Shown in pieces: positions 11,801 to 23,831 of a stretch of DNA of 64,000 bases. The position numbers were made by a program, and so were the translations under genes. Numbering within the stretch: position 1 is the stretch's first letter; each line of letters opens with the position of its first letter. The notes below the pieces were generated by a model that saw only the letters and a program-made list of their open reading frames with translations, had not been told where the DNA came from and searched no databases. Source of the stretch: Asterochloris sp. CNOR1 (Eukaryota; Chlorophyta; Trebouxiophyceae; Trebouxiales; Trebouxiaceae); assembly GCA_963969365.1 (NCBI GenBank), contig OZ017762.1, positions 1,054,001 through 1,118,000 of the forward strand, given 5' to 3'.

Positions 11801-14498
11801 TGTCATTGCTGCAGATGGCAGACAACAGGAGTCCATTGGTGCAACATGGAGCGGTAAATGCAGCAGACAGAGGCAAAGAAGCTCGGCCTGGTACTTGTAA
11901 GCATAGTGCGTTCCCATGATGGGTGTACAATGGTCATGTGCACTTGAAGCAGCTGCTGCCGCCACCAAGCACCGGTGCACGGCACCGCCGCACAAGCAAT
12001 GCATTTTGCGCATGTGCCTGATCCCATGCAGAAACATCCTAGCACAGTACCATGGTATGGTCTAAGCTGCAACCTGAAGGGGTCCTTTTCACATGCCAAC
12101 TTTGCAGCAGGCAGGCAGGTCTACACACACAATCAGTGTCTGTCAGCTCAAGTTCTCACATCACCTGCAAGACCCCTCGGGAACGTCTGCAGCTGCACTG
12201 TCGGCCGCCGTGCTGGCTTCCGGCCCGTCTGCAGCAAAGGCAGCCATGGATTCCGGCAGCCGAGGCTCTGCGCCGCCTGCAGGGGTGTCAGGGGCATGGC
12301 AAGGGGTGGTGCTGCCGCTGTGGCTGCCGTCAGAGTCCTCGGCAGCGATGCCCTTGGGGCAGCCCAGGCTGCCCTCCTGGGTGTTGGCTGAGGAGGCCAG
12401 TCCTGCGGGAGGGCTCTGGGCACGCATCAGTGCCTTGACTCCCTGCTGAGGTGTGGCCAGCCTGTCCAGGGAAGGCACCTCTGCAGGCAGGCCGCAGTAT
12501 GAAGTCAGCGTGTGCAAGTGCTGAGGGCAGGAGAGGTGTGCCCTGGAAGGCAAAATGGCCGGCACTCCCTGCTGGTCAGGGACTGGCCTGTCCACAAGGG
12601 CCACTTCTGCAGGTCAGCGAAGTTCTAGTCTAGCTCGAGCAAGGGAAGCAGGCTTCCTTGCTCGAGCTAGACTAGCATTCAGGCAGGCTCCCTGACCCTT
12701 GCCTGGCTGCTTCATTGAAGGCGAACTCTGCAGATGAAACGTGCAGGAGACAGAGAGCCACCTACCACAGGAAGCTCTGGCTGTCAACTTGAGACAGCCA
12801 GCTTGTACAGGGGTGCTGGCCCAGCTGACGCCCTTGCCTGCCAGGAATGGGCTTTGAGGTCAGACATCGACAAGGGCTAATTCTTGATGCAAAAGGTCCT
12901 TCATGAGGCACCTTTGCTCCAGGCAGAGCACCAGCCAGACCAAGCAGAAAAGCAAGGCAGGTGCAGAGCAAGCCCCGCCTTGCCAGACATGGCAACAGAC
13001 TAAGCAGAAAAGCAAGGTAGCTGCAGAGCAAGCCCAGTCTTGCCAGACATGGCAAGCTTCTTGCTTGAAGAAGACAGCCCCAGACCCAGAAATATATGGA
13101 CATTTGAAATGTAAACATGCTTGTGCTGGCACTGCAGCCCAAATCTAGACTTGATGCCACCTGCAAACCCAGAGCCCAGCTCTGGTCAGGCATCCCAACA
13201 GGCAATCTCACCTATAGGTGCACTGGGTGGACACCCCACACGTGCCGCCCTCACGGCTGGCTCTGGGGAGCCCTCTGCAGACTCCACCTGCATGTGCCCA
13301 ACAAGAGGGGTGTGTGGTGGGTGCAGGTCATTGATTTAGATTAGATGACCTGGCATTCGCCCAGGATGATTCAGCGTCCCAGGCATATTCCCATCAGCGG
13401 CACAGCTGTGCAGTGCTTTGCAGTGGCAACTGAGGGGCTGTACACAATGGGAATGCTGGCAACCAGAGCGGCTCCTATGCTCATTAGTCAGAACAATCAC
13501 ACATTTCGGCGGGAGCGAAAAGGGCCCCCACTGCATATGTGGCAGATATTTGCTGAACAGTGCGGCCTCACCTCCATCCCCCCAGTGCTGCCCTGGTCTG
13601 GCACCATTGAGTCCGGAACTGGACCCCCAGAATGTTGGTGATTTAGCTGAAGTTGCAGCTCTGCCTGGTGCACCAAGTCCTGCAACAGCAGTTCGGCCAG
13701 CCCACTGCCTGCCTGTGCTGCCTCATGGTAATGTGCTGAGGCCAGGTTCAGGGCAGTGGCCTCCTGCAGTCACAGGAAAGCAACATGCTTGGCGGGAAAG
13801 GGCACACTTATTCCAGGGTGCCACTGGATGGCTGCAAGAGCACACATGAGGAGGGTGCTGTCAGGCAGCCAGTGCTGCTTGCCGGGATTGGAAGCTGCAG
13901 CACCTGGCAGCTATAAAGGCCACAAAGGCGAACGCTGAAACTGTTGATTGTTTTTTGATTATCATAAGCTTGCTTGGGGCACCTCGCCTCACCTCTAGAG
14001 GCACGCCCTGCAGGCCCAGCTGACAGCACAGGCCCAGCAGTACGCCTGCCTGGGGACAGTGCGGCTGCGCAACCTCCAGCAGCTGCCTGCCTGACACATG
14101 AGCCAGGTTGGGACGGCCACCAAAGCAGACCAGTAGGCCCAGGAGGCAGATGGCCCCCGCTGTGCCCTGCTGCTGGGCCCTCTCATAGTATGCGGTGAAT
14201 AGCTGCTCCAGCTCTGCAGGGGAAAAGCTGGTGCAGGCCTGGCAGAGAGCATGTGCCACACTGATGCTGCCTGCAGCCCCTCTGCAGGTGGCGCCTGGTG
14301 CGCTGGCGAGGCTCTGTCTGGCAATGGCTATGAGTGTGGCATCCATCTGAGGGAGGTCCCCCTGTACTATGGCCTTGCACAGCAGCTTGTGCGGGCTGAA
14401 AACCTCTGTTGGCGTGTGCTGGTGCGAGGACAGCACCGTGATGGGGCCCTGCATGATCCCGCGATGAAGTGGCTGCAAGGCAGGATCACCTGCAGCAG
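5900..14498 (-). CDS. Unrecognised large Gln/Ser/Pro-rich protein, many exons
   Basis: A series of minus-strand exon-like stretches with good splice sites runs from about 14498 down to about 6170. The upstream part is helical and possibly HEAT-like (about 14000-14498; ACTSFSPAELEQLFTAYYER, CGLPAEVPSLDRLATPQQ). Exon 13572-13763 is 64 codons with clean ends (EATALNLASAHYHEAAQA). Further exons lie near 12165-12485, 11590-11830, 11276-11375 (GLQIISHGLPLEAVFGRD), 10840-11050, 10430-10700 and 9930-10080. The downstream part is disordered and Gln/Ser/Gly-rich (8855-9110 QQQLQAHMQQQAR; 8545-8720 MMWQQRMKQLQARHA; 7260-7600; 6172-6240). I do not recognise the family. It may be one gene or two, and no start or stop could be fixed. 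A nuclear scaffold or transcription/RNA cofactor is only a guess from composition. Confidence 0.45.
6600..6830. repeat. Short-period tandem duplications, about 95-100 bp
   Basis: ATGGCAGCAAGCAGG followed by GGCTGAG and GTGCAGGGCC occurs at about 6713 and again at about 6810. CTGCCGGCTTGGGG occurs at about 6577 and about 6671. Both pairs are spaced about 95 bp and show the same local duplication habit seen around other exons in this window. Confidence 0.6.
12625..12675. repeat. Near-perfect 51-nt inverted repeat (hairpin)
   Basis: A 20-nt arm (12625-12644, CTAGTCTAGCTCGAGCAAGG) is exactly complementary to 12656-12675. The inner AAGC/GCTT also pairs, leaving one bulged G and a 2-nt loop. It lies between exon-like stretches of the unrecognised minus-strand gene. 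It could be a folded-back DNA element or a transcribed hairpin; no flanking target duplication is evident. Confidence 0.9.
12942..13061. repeat. Two tandem 60-bp units
   Basis: Two adjacent copies with a period of exactly 60 bp share AAGCAGAAAAGCAAGG, GCAGAGCAAGCCC and CTTGCCAGACATGGCAA, with a few substitutions. A weaker partial third copy may precede them near 12920. They lie in non-coding sequence of the minus-strand gene. Confidence 0.85.
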
Positions 14499-15104
14499 GA
14501 AAGAGATGCTGCCCTGGCGCCAAAAGGGGTATGCTGTCCGATGGTGGGGCTGGGCCTGCAATTGATTTGAAAACACACTGCCTGGTTTGAATGCAGGCAA
14601 TGTGCAGGTGTTGTTGTGCCATCTGAGGGCCACTGGCCATAGAAGGGTGCTCGAGGCAGAGGAACCCCATGATCCACAGTGATGTCCCTCGAACAACTCA
14701 CAGGCTTCTGTTGCGGACACGCTCTCACCTCAGGCTTAGCGCCTGGAGGCAGAAGCTAAGAAAGAGTCCCAAGCAGAGAATTGCCGCCTTCGGTCGTGAT
14801 GGCTCTGTGGTGTGGCTGGGCTCTGAATCGGTACTCGGGGCTGAAAAGAGAGGAGGGATGCGTTTCACCTCCTGACCATGCAGGGAATGACACAGCTTCC
14901 GGCAATGAAATGCCCGGATGGCCCGGGAGGGCAGAATGTAAGCCAGATTCGAGGCTCCCAACGGAGCCCTTCCAGCGGTCTGAAAGTTGCTTAGTGGTGA
15001 CACTTTTCTTCTTGGCAAGACTCCAAGTCTGGACGGCATGTGTGTTCAACAATGTCCTCATATTGCCTGAGAACTCCAGTTGAAGATGTGCGGGTAAGCT
15101 GGAG

Positions 15105-18100
15105 CTACAGGGCAACCATTTCAGGTTGTCCAGGAGGAGGCCCCAATTCAATGCAGTAGCGAATAGCGCATTCCTTGATCCAGGGCTTGAATTGCGCAAG
15201 TTCCATACCAAATCTATCCTCTGCAGGCACTGAATGCTTGTTTCGAGCGTTTGTAGGCAAACGGCAGCAGCCCACCATTCCTGGCACTCTTAATCATCGA
15301 GCAGCTGGTGATCACTCACCCAAGGTCTCCATGAGCAACCGCAGATTGAATGTGTGCACATCCACGCCCTCCAGCACCTCGTGCACAGACTCACGCAGCT
15401 CGTCTTGCGCGGGCGGCACTGAGGACCCCTGCAAAGCGTGGGCTCAAGATATGCTTTACTAAGCACAATCCTGCCGCTGCCTCACCCAGGATCTTTGAGG
15501 ACAGGACGGTGGGCAGGCAGCAGCATAAGGCATCGCTCATGCATATCTGTCAGGACCACATGCGCAAAGATCAGCATCTTCCTCAGCGTCAGGCATCTGC
15601 TGCAGCGCGTGACTTGCATGGCAATCGTGGAACACCACTGCTGCACTGGCTGAAGGCACACGACTGCGGCTTTTGCCAGTAAGCCAGAGGTCTGCTGCAG
15701 CTTGAAGCACACAGCCCCCTCCCCCACCCCCCCGGGGAAAATATTGTGTCCGTGGTGCATGCATGACAAAGTGAAAGGACACCTGCAGGGCTTGCACCTC
15801 CCTGGCAGCTCTTGCCCGCTTGGGCCTGGGCTTGCTGTGTGCGTCAGCAGCGCTGACTCTGCCAGATGCAGAGGGCAGCAGCGCTGAGTGGAGCAGGTGC
15901 GGCGAAGTCTGAGTGGCCACTGTGGCAGCTTGCTTCTGAGCTGGGGACAGTGCCTGCAGCAGCAGATGACAAAGCATGGCAGCAGCCAGAACAATGTGCC
16001 CAGAAGCAGAGGGCGGCACCGACGAGTTTGGCAGGGACGCACTCATCAGCCATGCCCACCTCAGGCATGTCACGCACTTGTCTGAAGCAGTCATGCTGTT
16101 GCTGGCAGGGACATGCCAGCAGTGCGCAACAACCATTCCCACCTCTGGATCAGTAGGTAGCCCGCTGGGGCCACCAGCAGCCCCTTCCTCCGCAGAGTTC
16201 TCCTCCAGGCCAGCTGCAGCTGCAACTCTGCTGCGGATGCCACTGGCCAGCCCAGCTGCAGCAGCAGGGCCACCCCGCCTGCTGCTGCGTCTGGTGCCGT
16301 CAGGAGTTTCCTGTTCAGCAGGCTCCTCGGGGGCAGGCACAGGGGCCCTACGCCTGCCACTGCGCCTGGCACCTGGCAGTGCGGCGGGCACGTGTGCCCC
16401 TGCTGGCCTGTCAGCATCTGTGACCTCCCTGACAGCTGCCGCCTGAGCAGCCTGCTCACAATCAGGGCCATGCTCAGGCTGCGCAGACGCAGCCTCTGCA
16501 ATGGCTGATGCCGGAGCAGCAGAGGGCTTGCGCCCTCTGGCCACTGCCTGCTTGCTGCGGCTGGCAGCAGCCTTCCCGGGCCCAGCCCTGCCCTTCCTGC
16601 CTGACGGGCCAGCAGCAGCCTCAGGCGCTGAGAGCGTCTCTGGCTGCAGCTCCCCAGCACTGACCTCTGCCCCTGTTGCCTCAGCAGCATTGCCACCGTC
16701 TGGTGTGGGACCAGTGCTGCCAGCCAGACCGGGCTGACCCAGAGGGCTTTCAGCAGCTGGAAGCCTGCCAGCTGCATCTGCCTCGCCCGTCGCTGCATCA
16801 GCACCAGAAGCAGGCTCGCTGCTGACCAGGGCCTGCGCTGCCTCAGGCTCAGGCTTTGCAGCAGCTGCAGCCGCCTCGCCACGCTTGCGCTTGCCGGCAG
16901 CCTTGCCGCCACCCTTGGGAGCAGCCCTGCCCTTCTTGGGCTTGCCCTTTGTGGCTGCCGGCCTCACTGGCTGCTCTGCATACAACCCAGGGCTGGCTGC
17001 AACCTCACCCTGCAGGCAGCAGACGCAGCATGTCAGCTTGACAGTAATATCTCCCAAGTGCACGCCAGCTCCATTGGCTAGCTTCGCTCTGTACCATGCA
17101 GCAGACAGCCTGCACACAACCAAATTATGCCCCTCACAGCAGAAAACCTCTGGCAGCACCTGGCACCTTATTGACAGCAGCACTTGAGTTTAGTCACAAA
17201 GCAGTGCACCGCTGGCTCCCCAGCACTGCCCTCTGCAGCGGCAGAAGACAGCTGGGTGAATTTGCGCGGTAGGTACCTCTGGCCTGCCAGCACCTGGCTG
17301 TGCCGCAGCAGCAGCCTCGCTTTGCTGCTCCACAGCATCAGCGCTTGCAGCTGCGACCGCAGCTGCTGGGACAGCTGCCTCTGCCTGGCCCTGCACAGCG
17401 GCTGTGGCTGCCTCGTCCACCACAGGCTCAATGGACTTGCGGCCCTTAGCTGCTCCATTCTTGTTGTTTGGACCATCCTTGGCATCATTGGCTGTAGCCC
17501 TCTTGGCTGGCTGGTCAGCCTCCTGCTGGCCATCAACAGCTGCGGCGGGTTTGGCATGGTCCGCCAGCTCGCCCTGGTGTTGCCCAGGCTCAGCACTGGC
17601 AATAATGTCTGTGTCCCTCTCAGCTGCTGAGCTGGCAGGCAGGCCCTGTGCCGAGGGCGCCTCCTTGCTGGCATCAGTCTTGCCACCCTTCCTGGTCGCT
17701 GCCTTGGGGGCACGCTTGCCACTCTTCTGCCTTTTGCCAGAGGTGGCCCCAGCTGAGGCCTCAGCTGCTGCTGCTGGGACCTCTTGCTCAACAGCGGCTG
17801 GACCAGCACCAGCTGCAGGGGCGGCTATTACCTCAGCCTGCTCCTGCTCTGCCTGAGCAGCCTCGTCTGCTGCTGAAGGCCCGTCATGCAAGCCAGCTGC
17901 TGACTGGTGGACTGCAACCGACTTCTTGTTCTGCAGCAATGGCACAGCAACATGTCTAAAGAGGCAAGTGGTTTGATTTGCTGTCAGTGCCGTACACAGT
18001 CCTTAAAGGCCTCAAGCCCGGCCTGGCTCCTGGACAGATACAGGTCACATGCTGGGGCCACAATTAGGGATTCCGACAGGCTGCCATTAGATAGGAGCAT

Positions 18101-20548
18101 CAGAAAAAGCCAGAGGACAAGCTCACAGGTTCAACCTTAGCTGGCCCAACAAAGACTGCTGCAGAGCAGCCGGAGCCCACATGGCTCTGTGAGTGCCCCT
18201 GCAGCTTGCAGTACGGTTCCCCAGCAGCAACCTCACGCAATTGCTGCAGCCTGATGCATTGCATGTCAAGGTGTCCCAGGGCTTACCGTCTTGGCGGATC
18301 AACCCAGGGCAATCTGAGCAGCAGATGCTCTAACCCTCAGCACTGCCTGGTGCACCCACACCCCGCCTGATTCCTGTCAGGGCGTGTTCAGCTCTGCAAC
18401 ACCCAGTTGACACCCAGCTTATAGGGCTTAGAAACGGCAAGCTGTACCCGGGTCGCAGCTGGTACGTTCTGATGGTGTCCTTTGCCTCTGGCCCCAAAGG
18501 CGACTGATGGGTCTGGCAGCCATACCTTTGCGGCAGCTCGTCCCTCTACCTCCTCGCCAGCAGCTGCTTCCTCCTCAGCTGACTCACGCCCCCTCTTGCT
18601 GCCCCTGGCTGCAGGAGCTGCAGCCAGATCAGCCTTGGCTCCTGCTGCCTTGGCTGCAGCACCTGCCTTGTGTGACCTTTTGGCAGAGGGCACCTGCACG
18701 ACCTGCAAGTGGGGACACAAGATGCTGCACAAACAAACACGCACAGCCAAGGCCTTGGAAGCGGCGCCTACCTTGAATAATTCCTGGGGCAGGAGGGGAA
18801 TGGGGAAGGAAATTGCCCAGCATCAGTCCATGTTGTAGAGGCAGCAGGGTTTGAGGCCCGCCAGCACCTCCCAAAGGAACCCGCACAGCAAACCCTGTCA
18901 TTGAAGGAGGGCCATGTAGGGGTGGGCAGAGGCTTGCGTGCCCTGCAGCTCCCCACTTGGCAGCAGAGCAGTATGCACCCGATGCCTCTGGCCCTTGATA
19001 AAACCTACTGCAAGCCAGAAACCCCGACCTGCAGCGCCCTGCGCTATCCCACCAGTTTGTAGGGCCATAGGTTTAAGGCCTCCACCAGTGCTTGGATCCC
19101 GCAGCGTTAATACTTTAGGGGTCTGAGGCACAGTGCGGCCCTGCTCTCCGCTCGCACAGCCAGCAAGCCACATTCGCAGGTCACAGCCCGCAAACCCTGC
19201 CTGTGCAGAAATCGTGAAAAGGTCCTCACCTGCGATGCCTTGTGCTTCCCTGTCAGGTGGTCATCGTCGTAGGTGAAGTTTTCTACCTGCTTGCGCTGAC
19301 GGCCAGAGCTGCGCGGGGCCTCCATGTTGGCCAGGCCCTGCAGGAGCAATGCAGTGCAGTATTGAATGCATATACTTTGGTGAAACAGCAGAATTGCAGA
19401 TTGAGTTGTGGGGCGCCCCCGTGGTGGCTGAGCCCCGCAGGACAGAGAGCCGCAGCGTTCATGCAGATGGCTGTGACAAGAGGTGCGTGAGTCTCAAGCT
19501 GGCCAGATAGGGACACCCTTGGCTTTGAGGTGACACCCTGCACACAACAGCAAGCAGGTAATGAGCTGAGCCTGACATCTTGTGCACAGCTGGGTGCACC
19601 ATGGAGCTGAAGCAAACATGCGGCGGGGATGGCTGCATGCAGTCCACACTGCTGCAGCAGGACCCAGAGACATTCACCCAGCAGCATGCTCACTGCATGC
19701 GCAACAGCATCAGGGTCTTTTGACCGGCAGTCTGCATGCTCCAGCATGCAGCACAAACATGCAACAGCTTCACCAGAGGCAGCTGAATGCGCTCAGCCAG
19801 GCCAGGCACAGCTGCACCTACACCAGGGGCCCACTGCATTAAGTTTGTGGACCCCACGCCACAGGGTACTGACAGGCCTTGAAGTGGCCAGGTGACTCAC
19901 CACTTCAGCCATGAAGTTTGCGACTGGGTTCTTCCTTGCTGCGCTGCTCTTACGCTTCCTGGCGGCACCTGTCTGTGGCGTGGCCACTGCAGCCGGTCCC
20001 TTCTGGGCAGCAGCGGCAGCAGGAGCCTCTGCAGCACAGTTGGCAGCTGCCTGTGGCTCGCAGTCCACAGCCATAAGCTCTGCCTGCCCTGTTGAGGCTG
20101 CAGCGGTGGCAACCCCTTCTGTTGCCACAGCAGCAGGCTCTGCAGCTGGCTGGCCCTCAGCATCAAGGGCCATGGGCTCTGTCCGCTTATTTGAGGGCTC
20201 GGCAGCTGCCACTGGCTCCTTCTGAGCGCCAGCACCAGCAGCAGACGCCATAGATGAGGCCCTAGCCAGGGCTGCTACCTTGTGATCCTGGGCAGCATCA
20301 CCACTCATTGGTGGTACCTGGCCTGCTGCAGATGCCTCTGAGGCTCTCAATAGGCCTGCTGCCTGCCCCTCAGTCTCCATAGCGTCTGCTTGGGACCCGG
20401 CAGACTTCCTTGCACCTAGCAGGGCATCATCAGCAGGAAGTTCTTCTGATAATATTGCCCGATGCTCAGCATCTGCTTGACTGTCTGCAGGCCCAGGAGT
20501 CCTTAGCATGTCAGAATGCTCAATGAGTGGCAAGAGACCACGTAACAA
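15105..20548 (-). CDS. DEK C-terminal-domain nuclear protein with long Ala/Glu/Lys-rich region
   Basis: Eight exons fit with matching phases: 20548-19901, 19337-19230, 18702-18526, 17930-17277, 17009-16143, 15953-15783, 15428-15320 and 15220-15105 (TAG). The first ATG may be 20548 or 20509, giving about 936-949 aa. The last two exons form a DEK-C domain (DELRESVHEVLEGVDVHTF, then EDRFGMELAQFKPWIKECAI; compare the DL.PFK..I pattern), a DNA/chromatin-binding fold. Exon 2 has SSGRQRKQVENFTYDD, like the RERK-V-E-Y segment of plant DEK proteins. The rest is low complexity: Ala, Pro, Glu, Gln with Lys/Arg clusters such as GKPKKGRAAPKGGGKAAGKR and RRSGRRRAP. No SAP/SAF box was seen. A role in chromatin organisation is inferred from the family. 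Confidence 0.8.
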
Positions 20549-21658
20549 TGTATTTGCTCTGTTCTTGTATTGCCCTTTTAAAGCACCCTGTTGGTCTTAA
20601 GAGCGAAGAGTTGATGACTGACCTGGCCTGACTTATTGAATGGGCCACTGGGTGCTGCCGGCGAAGTGAAGGGCACCAATCTCCTCCTGTAGAACTTGGT
20701 ATGGACCCATTACCAAAAGCAGGCGGCAGATCAAGAGCAGATGGCTCATATGCTACGCTCTGCAAGAGAAATGTGCTGGCTTTGGCGCATGCCAAGCCTG
20801 GTCGCCAAGAATGAAAGCAGCTGAACCCGCTGGGCATGCATGCTGCTGTCCGCAGCACGAGAGTGGATCCATTGATTGTTGAATGTGGCTGTGGCGTTTG
20901 GCCTTTGCTGCTCTTCAGGCCCTGCTGGTCTTCAGCTATCACAGGCTCAGACTACTGCAGAGTGAGTGCAGGAAGAACACCTGCAGAGCTCCACACCTGC
21001 TGTTGGGGTCAACTGCAAAGCCAGGCTTCTGCAGCTCTAAACTCTACCTGAATGCAGGTCAGCTGGGGGAGCCTGACTCTCAGACCTCCTCCAGCCATGT
21101 GAATGCTCACTCAGCACTGGAGAGATCTAGGGAGTCATCCAAGACAGTGGACCTCATTGTCAAGGTCACTGGCGACTTCTCAGTGCAGCTCTTCTGGACT
21201 GACTTTGAAGGTGGGGAGCGCAGCGGGTGCATTCAGTTCCTCAGGGCAGACCTTGAAGGTGGCCTGCACGTGCATGCGTCACCATGATGCAGCTTTCCTG
21301 ACAGAGTTCAGAGTAGGCAGTATTGTCACAGACAGTTGCTCTTTGCAAATCAGCTGTCATGACGACCTTTCCTTGGTGGTGAGCAAGTGCAAGCAGTCTG
21401 GTCCTTATCACCTCATCTGGCAGGGGGCTGCTGGTGCCTGCATTGTCACAGTGATGCTATGCTGGGCGAGTTAATCCCCGGGAACACCAGCGTGTATGCT
21501 TCACCAATGCACAGGAACCTGGCCGGCTTTGAGTCTGGAAGGTTCAGCTGCTGGCTGCCACTCAAAGACTGCAATCATCGAAGCTCTGCATGCCCCATGC
21601 TTCAGACTCAGAGGATTTTGGTACAGGGGTCCCTGTAGCTGAGCTACCCATGCTGCAG
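20549..21658. other. Intergenic / possible 5' exons of the plus-strand gene
   Basis: This is the space between the minus-strand DEK gene and the first clear exon of the plus-strand gene, so it probably holds divergent promoters. A plus-strand reading near 21060-21290 (SSKTVDLIVKVTGDFSVQLF) could be an early exon but I could not tie it in. No element was recognised. Confidence 0.35.
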
Positions 21659-21726
21659 GCTCAGAGGTCTTCTATGGTACGGTGTTGCCGGGGAGGGCGA
21701 GGCCCATGCAGCTGCGCACCTTCATG
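21606..21726 (+). repeat. Exon copy 53 bp upstream of exon 21659-21726
   Basis: CATGCTGCAG|GCTCAGAGG at the working exon start (21659) is echoed by CATGCTTCAG|ACTCAGAGG at 21606, and similarity continues through GGTAC. The spacing is 53 bp. The echo has lost CTGCAG and the coding frame. Confidence 0.6.
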
Positions 21727-23446
21727 GTGAGGTGTAGGATGGCACTTTGCGCTGGGGCTGGCTGCATGACTGTAAGGCCTGGTGGCGTTTCAGAAGGCAC
21801 AGCATGAGGATCAAACAGCAGCATGGTCCTGAAGGCTGTGCATTGCTGAGAAGGGGCCTGCCCTGCGTGCATCACTGCCTTCGATGAGAGACACTGATAT
21901 TGTTGACTGTGAAAGCTCTCCATCGAAGCAGCACCCGGCATCCCTGCTTGCCTGGGGCCAGCCCGCCTCTCAGTGCAGCTAGCTTCTGCAAATTGTGGCT
22001 TATGCCAATACTAGTTGAGTCACAAGCTGCAGCCCAGTCTCTGCCACAAGGCAGACCCACCCCTGACGCCTGCACCACTCACCTTTTGGCGTGCTGCTTG
22101 GCACCAGAATGTTGTGCAGCATATGGCCAGACACAGCTTGTCCCTGCCTGCAGATGAGAGCCGAGGGCGCCTCTCACACTCAGGCGTCCCGCTGGCCGCG
22201 AGCTGCCCGTACTTGGCATGGCCCCCAGATTTTGCATGCAACAGACCCCAACACGTTCTCCTGTTGCTCCTGCAAACCCACTCTGGACACCTAGACTTCC
22301 CAGGCACCCTTCATGCAGGCATGTTGCCGGCCCATGAGCCATGTGGCTCATCAAAGCATGCAGACAGACACCAACACCTTCCATTTCTGTCCCTGCAGAC
22401 CCACCCCTGGCGTCTATACCACTCCAAGACAGGCGTCCTGCTGGCGCACTTCGTGTACACAGAGTCGGCCACAGTGTGGCAGGCTCACAGCCCACTGGCT
22501 GAGACAGTGCAAATCAGTGTGGGGTCAGCACCTGCAGTGCCGTGGTGGAACCTGTGGGCCATCTGCAACGACCAGGTGAGCTGCAGGCTGTGGAGGCAAG
22601 CTCCCCCTGTAGAGCATGTTGCAGGCACGCAACCATGCTCAAGCGTTGCGATGCATTTGCAGGCATTCAGCAACACTGTTTGATTGCTATGGCTACTCTG
22701 TAGAGCTTTTCAAATCTATGGACAAACACGCAGTACTGCAGCACAACAGCTATGAGGCAGCAACTGCCTTTCAGCCTTCACCAGGATACAGCACCTCAGA
22801 GTCTGCTGCTCTGCAGGCCATGCATCAGCACTGCACCATCGCCATGGAGCTGCTGTCAGCGCTGGTGCTGGGTGCTGGGCAGGGCCTCATGTGTGTGCTG
22901 GCCATGGCAGCAGGCGGCAGAGGGGGTCATCACCTCCTCAAGTTGGCCCGGGCTGTGCTCTGACACCTGCAGCGCTGCTGGCAGGCCAGATGGCTGCTGC
23001 AGCCTCACACACCAGCAAGCTGGCCCAAACTTACGTCCGTGAACTGCCAGCACCCCAACACCTACTCATTTCTGCTGAGCACTGGTTGTCTACTTAAATT
23101 ATAGTTTCTGACAGGTGCAAAAGATTGAGGTTCACTGTCTTCTGTTGACATGGCGGCAGCTTGGCTCCCGCCACCTGGGCAGCTCTTAGGGCGCAGCCCA
23201 ACTTGCACAATTACCATCTCTTCATAGTGACTCCTCGTGTATGTCACCTTGCCACCTATATACAATCACAAAACTGGATGAAACTTCTGTGCTCCTGAAG
23301 CTCTTCTGGCTCAATGCTCCTGTTGTTGTCATGTACAACATTTGCACTTCAGGGTGCTTGCTGCCCTAAGGGGCTGCTGCTCTGGTGGCACACTGCTGAT
23401 GGCAGGTCGCTGATGGGCTGCCTGGCCAGCACCTGCCCAGAAAGGG
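21659..23446 (+). CDS. Unrecognised protein, several exons
   Basis: Coding exons with good splice sites are 21659-21726 (SEVFYGTVLPGRARPMQLR), 22399-22575 (59 codons; THPWRLYHSKTGVLLAHFVY, then PAVPWWNLWAICNDQ), one from 22817 (AMHQHCTIAMELLSALVLGA) and about 23351-23446 (ACCPKGLLLWWHTADGRSLM). The aromatic and hydrophobic content suggests a folded, possibly membrane-associated protein, but I do not recognise the family. Start, stop and intermediate exons are not fixed. Two of its exons have decayed tandem copies next to them. Confidence 0.5.
22055..22575 (+). repeat. Four tandem copies of one exon start; only the last works
   Basis: The working exon begins at 22399 after CCTGCAG with ACCCACCCCTGGCGTCTA. 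Related starts follow GCAG/CTGCAG-like motifs at 22055 (about 80% of the first 27 bases), 22154 and 22276 (after TGCAA). Spacings are 99, 122 and 123 bp. The first copy keeps ACCCACCCCTG exactly. The three upstream copies decay before the exon end and lack the PWWNLWAICNDQ part. Confidence 0.75.
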
Positions 23447-23831
23447 TATGTCTGGGAAGCTCTGCCTGGCATACCATTGCCTTGGCATGCTGTATCAGCC
23501 ATCTCCAGGAAGACCACACAAGTTGCACATATAGGGGTCGTGCAGTCAGCAGCTAGGGTATAAGCAGCTGCCAACGACCTGTGCGGTTGTGCACACAGGG
23601 TGTGCTGACTGACTGAAAGAACAACGGACCAACTTCACTTGGCAGCCTGCACTTAACAGGCAGGTTGGCCTGTTGCCCAACTTGAATCTGCTGGGTAAGC
23701 TCTGGCAAATCTGGCAGGAAGGCACCAGACATGGACAGAGAGGATGACGCCATTGCTGTCTTCAAACAGTTGTGGTAGACTTACTTTGCAAACCCACTGG
23801 CCACTGCTCAGGCGTTGAAGACATATGTCCT
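23447..23831. other. Convergent 3' region between two genes
   Basis: This lies between the last exon-like stretch of the plus-strand gene and the stop codon of the minus-strand S28 peptidase. I see no domain, repeat array or RNA gene here; it is probably the 3' ends of both genes. Confidence 0.4.

Noticed and set aside
15485-15605. Extra DEK-gene exon reading LRKMLIFAHVVLTDMHE
   Set aside because: The exons on both sides already join in phase 0 and lead directly into the DEK-C domain. Inclusion would place hydrophobic sequence in a disordered linker, and no good acceptor precedes it.
15537-17183. Single long minus-strand ORF as one uninterrupted exon
   Set aside because: Good splice sites at 17009/16143 and 15953/15783 with matching phases show that the ORF runs through an intron by chance; its middle part is not protein-like.
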